From Ascaris suum (Eukaryota > Nematoda > Chromadorea > Rhabditida > Ascarididae), in NCBI GenBank assembly GCA_013433145.1, contig CM024170.1:1257214-1321213 (forward strand): a stretch of DNA of 64,000 bases. The letters run 5' to 3'. Shown here piece after piece: positions 15,618 to 25,799 of this stretch (positions are counted from its first letter, which is position 1; each line of letters begins with the position of its first letter). The notes below the pieces were generated by a model, which saw nothing but the letters and a program-made list of their open reading frames with translations, was not told the DNA's origin and did no database searches. Made by a program: the position numbers and the translations under genes.

Positions 15618-16162
15618 TCATAACAAATGATGATTCCAGCAGACGATGGAAAAAAATAAAAGAACGAACTGAAAAGTACCATAAGAGGAATGTGGGGGCA
15701 AATATTCAGGTCGTTTGTACGGGATTCTATAGTGTTCAGCTTGTGCGATCCTTGATTCAGCCTCACGGATGAGTGCACTGATTTTTTCTGGATCGGTTTC
15801 CTGGAAAAAATAAGGAAATTCTGTTAGAAAACAAAAGACTAGTGAGATAATTAGTGCACTGACATTTCGCGTTGAAAACTGCTGCCGAGTTTTTGATATT
15901 TTGAGTTGAAATATTGATATAAAGGTCGCATTTTTTTTTGAAGTCTACTGAAGATTCTACGACTTTATGATAAAAATAATGTTGAATAAATATAACGAAA
16001 AAAGAAGAGAAAAACCTTAGCATTAGCTCGAAATAGTTCGCGAGCTTCGTCTCTGATCGATTGTCGCTCAATCTCGGTCTCCGATGGATTTAACGCTTTC
16101 CAATTTTTTGCTAGTCGTAAAATCTGTCGATAGAGTGATGTAACCTTTTTTGCTTCACTCAT
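15618..16162 (-). CDS. LYRM1: LYR-motif protein, LYRM1-like
   Basis: LYR proteins are small mitochondrial adaptors that bind acyl carrier protein and help assemble respiratory complexes or Fe-S proteins; the partner of LYRM1 itself is less clear. Two exons join in phase 0: 16016-16162 (49 codons from ATG 16162) and 15618-15800 (60 codons plus TGA). The signature SLYRQILRLAKNW is at residues 9-21, followed by IRDEARELFRANA and, in exon 2, AEHYRIPYKRPEYLPP, which matches the LYRM1 HYKIPYPRP block. At 109 residues it is close to human LYRM1 (122). The last 20 or so residues are hydrophobic and unlike LYRM1; a donor-like G/GTACTT in that tail leaves open another 3' exon. A poly-pyrimidine acceptor lies just upstream of the ATG (TTTTTTTCC near 16180), but no AG is clearly placed. 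The gene is about 1 kb upstream of EEF2KMT on the same strand. Confidence 0.88.
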
Positions 16163-16278
16163 CGAATAACAGCTGATTTTTTTTCCTGCAAGAAAATCGA
16201 TTACTTGCTTAAACTACATCACAACGATTCCATTCTGCAATAAAACAACGATAAGATATCAATAACTGTCACTGGAAT

Positions 16279-17085
16279 ATGCAAATTTGCAAATATGCAA
16301 ATTTTTCGAAAATCGAATTGAATTCTAAAGGTATCGAAACATAAGAGCCTAGAACATTATTGATAAGCCTATATTATATATTGTCGTCCTATACTTGAGA
16401 AATACTTATTGCTTAGCCATCATAATTTCTTTATGAGATTCGCTTTAACGAAAAAGTTGACTTCGTTCGACCCTTTTTTTCTCGTATCACTTCTCGAGAC
16501 TTGCGAAGGACCCTAACGAGAAGACTATAAAACCTTGATTCGACCTTGGGGCTAATTAGAATATTTTCATCTGAAAGCACGTCTCATCTAGTGCCCTAAG
16601 GAGGTGGAACGTCTGATACGATTTCTTAGTACGATTGAATTTACTATGAGTGGAATTCGCCATAGCCACAATCTATACCTCCGACGTAAACCTGCACGAT
16701 AAGAATTCTATGTTCATCTTGAGACAACAAACTCCTTAATGCAACTATCGAAGTGTTAAATGTCTCCACATTCCAGGTGTGTTCAAGTAGGCGCGACCCA
16801 ACCTTCATATGCAAATCTTCTTTTTTAGTATGGATTTCACCTACAACACCACCTGCTTATTCTTTCGCATATTTACTTGCTAGCAAAATAAGATAACAGG
16901 CTAATTTGCATATTAAATCTCTCAAGGACGTATGAAGATGTTGTTTTTTTCAATTACCTATTATCGTGGTGTGGGTATGTGCTTGATTCGTTACTTTGTT
17001 TCGCTGCCTATTTTATTGTGCATGTCAGCTTTGTACAATGTGTGTAGTTATATGCAAATTTTGACTCGCCCTACTTCATTTGCAT
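16279..17085. promoter_or_regulatory. Cluster of six ATGCAAAT octamers upstream of LYRM1
   Basis: Exact octamers or their complements occur at 16279-16286, 16295-16302, 16809-16816, 16904-16911, 17052-17059 and 17078-17085. ATGCAAAT is the consensus site of POU-homeodomain factors. The nearest pair lies about 120 bases upstream of the LYRM1 start codon. The sites are seen directly; regulation of LYRM1 or another transcript is inference. Confidence 0.4.
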
Positions 17086-17174
17086 ATGCATTTTGGGTAT
17101 GTTTATTCTGTTGTTCGAAAGCGATTTCCTTTATTCCCCTATGAATAAAAATTATACTACTACTGCTGCTATAA

Positions 17175-17310
17175 AATAATACCAGAAAGTCTGAATGGGG
17201 TAATCCGTGGCCCAATACGAGAGTGGGGAAATCCTGGTCCTCGTGACACAAATGGAGGAATCCACAGCCCATATCACAGAGGATGGAGAACAGTGGCCCG
17301 TTCCCGCAGC
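17175..17310. repeat. Degenerate tandem repeat, unit about 30 bases
   Basis: Successive units begin with variants of TGGGGTAATCC, TGGGGAAATCC, TGGAGGAATCC and TGGAGAACAG, each followed by a GCCC or CATATCAC-type tail. The spacing is about 28-32 bases over four units. On the minus strand it creates a pseudo-repetitive reading frame rich in His, Cys and Gly. It is probably an old minisatellite. Confidence 0.55.
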
Positions 17311-18653
17311 CCGATGCATGAATGTCCTTCTCCTGCACGCTTTGCAGCTTTACTGCAGCATAGACTTTGACGTGATGAAAACTGCGCTTCACATTATTTT
17401 TGAGCGCTGACTTGTTACTCTGGTTTGCGGACAAAGTTCTTATAGAGCACCGGAACACCACTGGCGCATTCGTCCAAACCCGTGGCGCATCTGTCCATAA
17501 ACAACATGATAAGTTAGCGCTTAAAAAACGAAGAGCTCTTCTTAACAATACATTAAATGCTTTTTTTTTTCTTGTGCTTTTTCTATAGCGCTATCGTTAT
17601 ACGAGAAAGAATTATTTTTGTCATATCGCCCTCGTTGGAGTTGTTTGCTCTTTTACTGAAAAAAAAAATCCCACCTCAATTGTTACAGCCGATGCCGTAA
17701 ATGAACTTCAGTATGTCCGGAAACGGAACCGGCGTGCATGAGGCCACGGTTCCATCGTGGGTCTGGCCATGAGGCCACAGATTTGCTCACGCCCATACAG
17801 CCACGCAAGGAAATGACCGCCAACAATACAACAATACCCACATGATGTTATGGGATCGCACAGTAAAACATTGCACAATCACACCACTATAAAGGCAGCC
17901 ATTTTAAGAACGCACAAGAAATCATTGAATATCTACGCCGCAGTAGTGTAAAATAAATTCTAGGATTACACAAAAGTAACTGCACATTCGTACAACAGTA
18001 GTACACACACGCTGTGCTGCTGGGCCAGATAAGAAAATGGCCAAGGATATGTTGCTAGGCCGGAGAAGAAAACGGCCAAGGACTCATATTAAACGTTCCC
18101 ACCACTGTTTCCATCGCCTCGCAATGTTTTCCCTCCATCGTTTTTGCGCTTTAAGAGAAGCACAAAAGATTTGCGACGGAATGAACTTTGCGAGCATTCG
18201 CAGCGTTTGAAGTGCGAAGTTGCAACGTCGTGGATCACCCCGTTTAAAAAGTCCTGAAGTCTTCTCATTGAACTGCAAATGGAGATCGGCGATTCACCTA
18301 AGTCAAACGATGTGGTTTAGGTGATGCGGGATGAATCCCAATGACACCCTCCCTGAAAAACTGAGGTTGGGAGGAGAGAGGGGGGGGGGAGGATAATATG
18401 GGTGAGAACACTATAGCTGCGACTTGATCCACATACATGGGCGGGAACACATGGGACTGTGCAGAGAATGAAAATGCCCGGCGCTCCTGCCAAGTGGAAC
18501 GTGGGCTGCATAGGTGTTCAACTCGCATTCACAATCCACCGCAAGGGAAAAGTGACCACTGAGGACCACCGCAGACTACTATTTCGGGCAGTTTTTGAGT
18601 AATTTAGTTCAGTCTTCTAGTACGGAGTTCACACAACCAAATCCGCAGTCATT
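17310..18653. other. Spacer, no gene recognised
   Basis: This stretch holds several short ORFs on both strands without family resemblance or convincing splice partners, a G9 run near 18381-18389, and GC-richer patches (17.7-17.8 kb and 18.2-18.5 kb) with short internal direct repeats such as CATGAGGCCAC near 17740 and 17770. These patches look like fragments of dispersed repeats, but I cannot name them. Confidence 0.5.
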
Positions 18654-18884
18654 TTATTGGCATTTATTGATACACGCTTTTTTACGAGTTGGGGTGGTGT
18701 GTGTTGATTGCGTTACCGATACAAGTGATTGATATGCAGTGTCGCCCTGGGGGTCACTATAATGTGAGCCGGTTCTCACCAGCATTGATTGAATATCCTC
18801 ATCTGCCGTTGTGCATATTCTTGTTTCATAACTTGCCATGATTTCTTCGAGAGACGTTTTACCTGTATCGTTCACCTTTTCAGC
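18654..18884 (-). CDS. Possible terminal exon of an unidentified minus-strand gene
   Basis: Downstream of an acceptor (GTAAACAG ending at 18885) the minus strand is open in phase 0 for 76 codons and stops at a TAA that overlaps an AATAAA poly(A) signal (CCAATAAAATG). The peptide reads AEKVNDTGKTSLEEI, then TTADEDIQSML, and ends in a basic Thr/Lys/Cys tail. The combination of acceptor, open frame, stop and poly(A) hexamer is better than most ORFs in the spacer. I found no upstream exon and no family match. It would be divergent from TXNDC9, whose mRNA starts about 750 bases away. Confidence 0.35.
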   Translation of the reverse strand, partial: AEKVNDTGKTSLEEIMASYETRICTTADEDIQSMLVRTGSHYSDPQGDTAYQSLVSVTQSTHTTPTRKKACINKCQ

Positions 18885-19630
18885 CTGTTTACCTGATCAC
18901 AATCTAAGCTTGTCCTATTCGCCTTAGTTCCGTGTATCTTCTCCTTCCTGAATTTTATTCCGCGCGGTAGTTGAATGGACTGATTATGGCTAGGACCAAC
19001 TTTAAGATGCTCCTGAAGTGTTACACGTTTGCTTTAAGGTATATGATATATGGGGAAAATCTACAGTTTCGCAGTCCACCAGTGATGTAATAGTACCAAT
19101 TTTTGGCGTGCGGTTTATTTTTAACCGACAAATTTTGGTATAGTGTACTGTATTCTACCATAAATTTGAAAATGCCTCATTACTTCAAGAGGCCTATTTT
19201 TGAATAATATCATCGAGTTTAATCTTCTACCAAATGCGTTACCATAAACATATTTGCATAATATGCATCACTTTAATCGACCAACGGTCTCCGATCTCAC
19301 TTCTATTAGCAATTTCGATTTTATATCTTTGGTACTTTCTAATTACATAGCTTGGTCGGTGAGTTGTATTCAAATTTTTTTTATATTCTGTTTATATAGG
19401 TAGACTTTACTTATATATGAGTAAGCGTGGTCAAGGATGGCGTTTTATATCCGCACCATTATAATGCACTGAATAGATATTTGCCAGTAGATTCGAAGAC
19501 ATACTTCAGTGCGGTAATCGCCGATTCGTGTTTACATCTCCATGATCCTCATCGTTCAGATGAGATCAAGCCGATGTTTATTTATTTATTCAACGACCCG
19601 CACAGGGAAATTTAATTCTTCAACGAATCA

Positions 19631-19636
19631 TTTCAG
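19631..19636 (+). promoter_or_regulatory. Trans-splice acceptor of TXNDC9
   Basis: TTTCAG ends at 19636, 17 bases before the TXNDC9 start codon at 19654, with a T-rich outron before it. In nematodes a consensus acceptor this close to the ATG normally marks spliced-leader addition. Which leader is used cannot be seen here. Confidence 0.6.
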
Positions 19637-19653
19637 AGCATTGAAAAAGTGGA

Positions 19654-22600
19654 ATGGCGTCGTCTGTACAGGAAGTATTGAGCGAGCAGCTCTTGAAAGC
19701 TGCCGCCGTCGTCGAGGAGCAGTTAGACCACCAAATGGAGAGGATGGACCACCTTGGTGAGGATGATCTCGAGGCAATTCGCCGCAGACGTATGCAAGAA
19801 ATTAAGAAGAAACAACTCGAAAAACAGGTACTTATTTACAACCGCAATGATCAAGACAATCGAAGATTTGAAAGATGCTCAAATCGTTACCAGACTTCAC
19901 CGCGTTGTGCGTAGAATAATGAAATGATTTTTTTTGTTTATACGTGTACTTGCTCTGGCGATGGAGTCGAAGAGTCGCCAAGTTGGAATGCTGGAGCCGT
20001 AGAGGAGCGAATTCGAGCTTGTCAAATATATGAGCAATACGCTTCTATTAAACCGTTGTGATGAAATTTAGCGGCTCTCTGAGCATCCGAACTGATGAAA
20101 AAAAAAAACCCTTTCGATGTTTTTGCTCGTAACATATATCATGAAATTTGATGTCGTTTCGAATACTTTTGAAATTCCACACGTGCATCTAATCTAAACA
20201 ATTACCACGAATTATTTGCGCTCTGCAGAGAACAATCTTTCATAAATGACGTCAATAAAGTTCCTTAATTTTTCGATGTTATTCTATCGTCAAGTTTTTC
20301 CATAATGTTGCTCTTTATAGCATATTTGTTCGTTCGTTTTAGAATCCCACACAGCACCCGCTTCACTTTCTCGAATTCATGGGCTGTACCACTTTGTATA
20401 GTTCGTCTATTATTAATCAACTTCCGCAGCTATATTTTTGCATGATTGGATTTTTTTTTAAAATTTATTCATACTTTATTTCGTCATTTATTGCCCCTAT
20501 AGTCCATGAATTTGAAGCTTTTTTCATACTTAAGATGCCGTCCAACACTTCAACAGGTTTTGTGCCTCATCACTTCTAGCGGTTTAAGTTAGAGTGCAGT
20601 GTTCTTTCGAGTGGGGATAATCTGTGTTTTGCATTGTGAAAGTGGGATGTCGTGGATTCTCTCATACTATCTTATGACTATCAATTTCCAATATATTCCA
20701 ACATTCCCCCTCTCTGTTGTTCGGGGAAGTTGCACCTCACGATTACACCTTGTTTACCCATCTCCTGTGATAATCTCATCAAATCCATCCCATGCAAAAT
20801 GACTTTTAATGGGGTTTTCAAAAAATATTCTTCTTTGATTGTCGTCAGTAGGCAGCTCTTACATCGACGAAACTTGGAAGGTTAACTATTGTGTAGCCTC
20901 GCTAGAAATTATAATAATAATAATATAGTAATGTTGGCAATAGTAATAATGATAACAGTACTAATAATAATAACAGTAACAATAAAATAACAAAAGTAAT
21001 AATGTTATGGCATGCATGTGGTGGCAGTTGTCAGAATACTTCCGTTACTAAAAGAACGATATCGATATAATCAGTGTTGTAGGAATGATTTGCTTCGTTT
21101 TGTTCAGGAGTGGTTATTGAAAGGGCACGGCGAGTACGAGGAGTTACCGGATGAGCGTTCCTTCTTTGAAGCAACTAAAAAGTCGAGCAGATTCGTCGCA
21201 CATTTTTTCCGTCCATCTACCGATCGTTGCAAAATAGTCGATATGCATTTGAAGAGGATCGCATCACAACATATGGAGACGCGATTTGTTCGTGTCAATG
21301 CCGAAAAGGTTTTGTTCATATGATTCAAAAGTATAGAAAAGGCGCATAAGGAAGAGGTGAATAAATAAACGAGGATTTTGTTGCATTGTTGAAGTGTAGT
21401 CTAATTGATTAGCTGATAGGTATCTTGCAGGTATGCGCTAAGAAACTTGCATCGGATTTTCGCTTTTTTTTTAAAATTTTTGAAGAAAGCCATCTTAAAA
21501 GCTCGAACCTTCCCTGGCTTTTTTTTTCCACCGCGACACCCTCTTCCTCTCCCTTGGATGAAATCTTTTAACAGTTAGCCTTCAATCAGTGCTATGGTAC
21601 CACAAAATAATATGTCACCGTTGTACCATCGCAACTAGAAATTAGCAGCCGTGTACCTCGGTGAGGTTCTTACAGAAGATTAACTAGTAAATTACCAAAA
21701 AGAGTTTATAGCAGAGCCAGTTACATATATATTTTAAGGTTTATTGAAAGCTTCAAATGAGAGATTCAAGTTATAAAACAATCGGATTTTTATTTCACAC
21801 TGAAAAATGAGCCCAACTGATTTGCAAAACGCATGCAAATTTTTATCTACGTTTAGGTGCCGGTAATGACCCCAGCGTTGATGAGGCAAATTGGAGCTTT
21901 GTATAGATGATTAATGCATGGCGCATATTATGCCCGTTGGAGTTCATAGCTTTAGCTTAAATGATTGCAATGATGAGACTGTCGGGGAACAAAGATGCCC
22001 AAACGGGTATGGGAACCTACAAATGCAAGCAGCCCTAAGAAAACGAAGTATTGTGCTAATAGAGTGGATTTAAATATTTGTGGTTTTTATTCCTTATTTC
22101 ACCTGTGTTGCGGAAGCAAATCAGTGTATATTTGACATTACTTACCTTTGGGCAGTTAAGTCATTATTAAGGATATCACTGTGGTCGATCAAAGATAGGC
22201 ATCAGGGGGATTTGGTCTCTATGTGCCTAGTGTGAGGTTTCCTGTGATGAGTTGGAAACGTGTTATTGAATATTTCATAAACGGTTAATGATCAGTTGGC
22301 TAGCATCATCATATTAGATGTGCCATAATGAAGGGCTCCCATGATCGTGCTATGGAGGCATTCATCCCCACCGTTAGTTATATGGAGGAGAATCAGAAGC
22401 AGGAAAACGTTCAGAAGGCAGTTGGTCGAACCCACTTTCTGGATATTCAAATTGATGGTACAAGGTACGTGCTATACAGCTCTCGTCTCTTGAATTTTTG
22501 TTTTGCAGTGCAAAACCTCACAACATCTTTGTTAGCACCACGTCATTTAGCAGTATATATTTGCAGTTTCCTTTCTTAACACAACGACTCAATATTCGTG

Positions 22601-23636
22601 TGATTCCTACGATATGCATTATCATCGATTCGAAGACAGTTGATTACATACGCGGTTTCGACGACTTAGGTGGTACTGATGAGTTCAAAACGGAAACTCT
22701 GGAGTGGAGACTGGCACGGTATTTTCTCTTCCTTTCCTTTTCTTTTAAGTTCGCTCATTATTGCCGCTCCGCATTAACTGTCGTGTTCATTCAAAAGTTC
22801 CAGAGGTTTCTATCAGATTTTACATAGCCGTCGGGGGAACGCTGATTCTGAGTCTGTAACATTTCGAGACAGATACTTATTGCATGTTGAGGTGCATATA
22901 GAGCGTACAGGTGGTACATGCGGGAGATGGTTTGTGGTGAGAAGGGACAGGTAAAGAGCTCTGATTCCCGAAGGTGAACTTTATAGTCGTGGATGCTTGG
23001 GAAGGAAGCTGGGCCTTTGTCCTTTAGAAGATCATTATAATAGAAATATAGATTGACACATCCAAGAATAGAAGGACAAGGTCAGCCTAACTTATACATT
23101 CTCCATATTCTTCTGTTTGTTTGTTTTAATTAGGGACGCACTCCAGAAATGCATCGGATTGGGAGAACCACTGAGGAAAAAAAATCGACATTTCATTTTC
23201 CGATGATTCGAGCAGCAAAAAGGATTTATTTGAGGGAAAATTAGGTGAACATTGGTAGAGGTAATACCTCCAAGTTTATTTAGTTGGAGGAGATGGGCAT
23301 TTTTCTTACCCGAACGGGGAAAAGATTTGCACAGATTTATTTGCTCAAGCTTCAAAGTAACGCGAATGTAGGTGAACGACGCTGAAAGAGTGAAAGCCGA
23401 CAGAAAGGTCATTGGGGAATTTTTTTAATGGCAACCGTCGCACCCCTCTCGGATGTCGTAGTGAATTTTCGTGCATTTCCCACAAATAAATGAAATTGTG
23501 CTTCAGCTCCGGAGTCATCGATTACGATGGTCCATCGGGCCTACCGGAAAGGGGAGGAAAGTTGAAGAAAATAGGGAAAAGCTCAAAAAAGACAATCCGA
23601 AGTAAAGATGACGAGGATTCTGATGACGACTGGTGA
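19654..23636 (+). CDS. TXNDC9: Thioredoxin-domain-containing protein 9 (phosducin-like CCT cofactor)
   Basis: TXNDC9 is a phosducin-like cofactor that binds the cytosolic chaperonin CCT and modulates actin and tubulin folding. Four exons join in phase: 19654-19827, 21108-21308, 22567-22718 and 23507-23636 (TGA), giving 218 residues against 226 in human. Exon 1 is a charged N-terminal helix (residues 1-58, [15 protein letters not shown]). Exon 2 has the family signature [20 protein letters not shown] and [16 protein letters not shown], a thioredoxin-like fold with a single Cys instead of a CXXC redox site, as usual for this family. Exon 3 reads [12 protein letters not shown] (with the thioredoxin cis-Pro) and [20 protein letters not shown]. 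Exon 4 is a basic then acidic tail ending DEDSDDDW, like the human tail. Introns are 0.8-1.3 kb. All family landmarks are intact. Confidence 0.95.
20905..21003 (+). repeat. Imperfect (AAT/AAC)n trinucleotide repeat
   Basis: Runs of AATAATAAT and AACAGTAAC variants cover about 100 bases in the first intron of TXNDC9. They are simple-sequence DNA with no coding potential. Confidence 0.8.
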
Positions 23637-23752
23637 TAAATCGATGATCTTGCATTTAGATTCCTCCCCAAAGCAATTTGCTGTTTTATTATGATATTCT
23701 GTCGATGAGTTGTGCCACAATGATTTTGCCGGTCATTCAAATCGTCCTTCTC

Positions 23753-23790
23753 ATTGGAAGCAATAAGCTATGAAGCTTATTGCTTCCAAT
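23753..23790. repeat. Perfect 17-bp inverted repeat with a 4-base loop
   Basis: ATTGGAAGCAATAAGCT (23753-23769) is followed by ATGA and then its exact reverse complement (23774-23790). It begins 117 bases after the TXNDC9 stop codon, in the likely 3' UTR or just beyond the cleavage site. It is too short for a typical animal pre-miRNA. A 3'-end structural element or the palindromic core of a small transposon is possible. Confidence 0.9.
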
Positions 23791-23799
23791 CGGAAAAAC

Positions 23800-25150
23800 A
23801 TTCGAAAGCAAACAAGCGATACCTGATCATAAAACTGTTCCATAACAAGAAATAAGATCTCGCATGCAGGATGTGTTGGTATCTTTAGGTTTTTTTTCCA
23901 TTTATGGCACAAGGTGTTCGGGAAGTAGCACAACGTCAAATACCTGTACTACCTGTCGGTTGTAGCACCAACACCTACCGCATCCGTGGATTGAAAAAGC
24001 ATTTGCATTCCGGCTAGAAGCGGTGTTGCCAGTGGCATTAACTATTGCGCTGAAATTGTGCACAGCGCACGTAGCTAAATATCGCCGAACATAGGTCTTA
24101 GATGGCAATAACGCTAATCAAGTCGTCTGGAACAACTTGTACTAGGTGCTTGAATCGTCAGCTAGGTTTTGCATGCGCGATTCCTGCATCAAATCCATAG
24201 AAGGAAACGGCTCAATGTTAAGCAAGTAAGTTTTACGCAATCGACAACTGCGGCTTCAAGCAACCGTTCGCACGGAAGAGGGAACCTTGGGGTCCATAGA
24301 GTCCATTTTCTCCCCCTCCCACATAGGACTCACTGAGCAATAGAAAGAAAAGTCGCTGACAAGAAATTTCAACCCGGACATTCCAAGTCGTTTCTTTTGC
24401 GTCAACTCGAGTTGCAGCTTGAGTCCAAGAAAGGTTATTTAATTCTCGGCTCAGTGGGGATCCACATTCACAGTTTGTGGGCATCGTGCGTGGAAGGCTG
24501 CCTGCAGCGTTAATTTATTCATTCACTCCCATTCACTTACAAAAAACATTGCGACTTTAAACGAAAGTGAGGCAAAACTCAGAGGCAACAGAAACTGCAA
24601 GAAATCGACCACCCGGCTTGGAAAGACAGGGATAGGTTGTGCTCGTGGATTGGGTTCACATATCCCAGTTAACGCTTCGAGTTCTACCTCGTTAACTCCC
24701 AGATTTGCCACCGAACCCCATAAGGCTGCTACCACTTTCCTAGCTTGATGTTGCTGACCTGCCGCCAGCTCTCGTCGTTTTCCCTGCCCCTAACCCCTCT
24801 TCGGGACGGTCAGTGGGAGTTGCGAGCTTTTTGACTGTTCACATGTTACCCGCCGGGCATGTTTTATGCCGCATGCTTCCGCTACCTGTTCTATGATTAT
24901 TTGTTGGCATGTGTTATCCTCTTGTAAAGTGATGATGCAATAATGAGTAAGCGTCAGAGAGTTTCCGATCCACCTTCTTGTTGTTGAAATATTCCACAAA
25001 TAAATAAAGAGCACTCAAAGCATGCGATCAAAAACGAATGAAGTAATGCACGCGATTACGACTATCAAGAATTGGCGTCAATAAAAACAAACTCGTGGAT
25101 TTATTTCGCCGCGATCAAAATGTTTTAGGCGATTAATGAGCACAAAAACA
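23800..25150. other. Spacer downstream of TXNDC9, no gene recognised
   Basis: This stretch contains moderately GC-rich sequence (24.1-24.9 kb) with short ORFs on the minus strand that have no resemblance to known families and no supportable splice partners. It may consist of dispersed-repeat fragments; I cannot assign a family. Confidence 0.5.
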
Positions 25151-25173
25151 CCATACACTGAGACGGTATCAAC

Positions 25174-25274
25174 ACTGAGTTTCACTTTATTCGATATTCC
25201 ATTAATCCGAAAATTGATTTACGATAAGATTAATCCATACACTGAGTTTATTCGATATTCCATTAATCGGAAAA
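25174..25274. repeat. Direct repeat of about 35-40 bases
   Basis: The segment at 25174-25213 (ACTGAGTTTC, then TTATTCGATATTCC) recurs at 25241-25274 with a 6-base deletion and a C-to-G change. The word CCATACACTGAG also occurs at both 25151 and 25235. This is a local tandem duplication with a spacing of about 70-85 bases. Confidence 0.85.
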
Positions 25275-25328
25275 GGAAACGAATATAGATTGATAAACTG
25301 AATTTGAAGTACAGACTCATGGAAACAA

Positions 25329-25510
25329 TTGGAACTTACGAACTCATAATAAGATGTATCGAAAAATGCAAGACCGCAAAGAATCTTGAAAAACACTATA
25401 AGGTCTAACTCAAGGCCGAGATATTGAAGCGACTTCACACCTTCCATGAGACCCGCCTCGAGAGACAAACTACTTTCATTGTTCGGATTCTCTGAGTCCA
25501 TAAGAAACTT
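25329..25510 (-). CDS. Possible exon of an unidentified minus-strand gene
   Basis: On the minus strand an open frame reads NPNNESSLSLEAGLMEG, then VKSLQYLGLELDLIVFFKIL, and ends at a near-perfect donor (GAGTTC/GTAAGTTCC). The first half is polar and the second hydrophobic. A second open segment upstream on the same strand (about 25690-25770, VFVDEPSCIGILI, donor GTGAGTCAG) looks similar, but the phases of the two do not join directly. No family is recognised. They could be 3' exons of a minus-strand transcript or chance ORFs. Confidence 0.22.
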
Positions 25511-25799
25511 CCGGAAATATTTTTAAATTTCCGATTTCAAGAACGACAATTCTGAGAACTTTGTGGACAACTATATTCAGAAATAAGACGGTAGCAAGCA
25601 GTGAAAGAAGCCTTCCTATGATGCTCAATGCAGCTGTATTGAATTTTCTGTTGCCACTGACTCACAATAAGTATTCCAATGCAAGAGGGTTCGTCAACGA
25701 ACACTCCGAAATCTCGAACGGAACCGGAAACAGGAGTCAAAATCTCGGAGATTCGTGATGGGCATTCATGCTTCGAATTAAAATACAATAGCCGACATT

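Noticed and set aside
17048..17548. 166-codon minus-strand ORF
   Set aside because: Much of it is generated by the degenerate repeat at 17175-17310 and by low-complexity Ser/His stretches. No family resemblance or splice context.
22328..22465. Possible extra exon in a TXNDC9 intron ([12 protein letters not shown]…, donor AAG/GTACGT)
   Set aside because: TXNDC9 exons on either side already join in phase and match the family without it.
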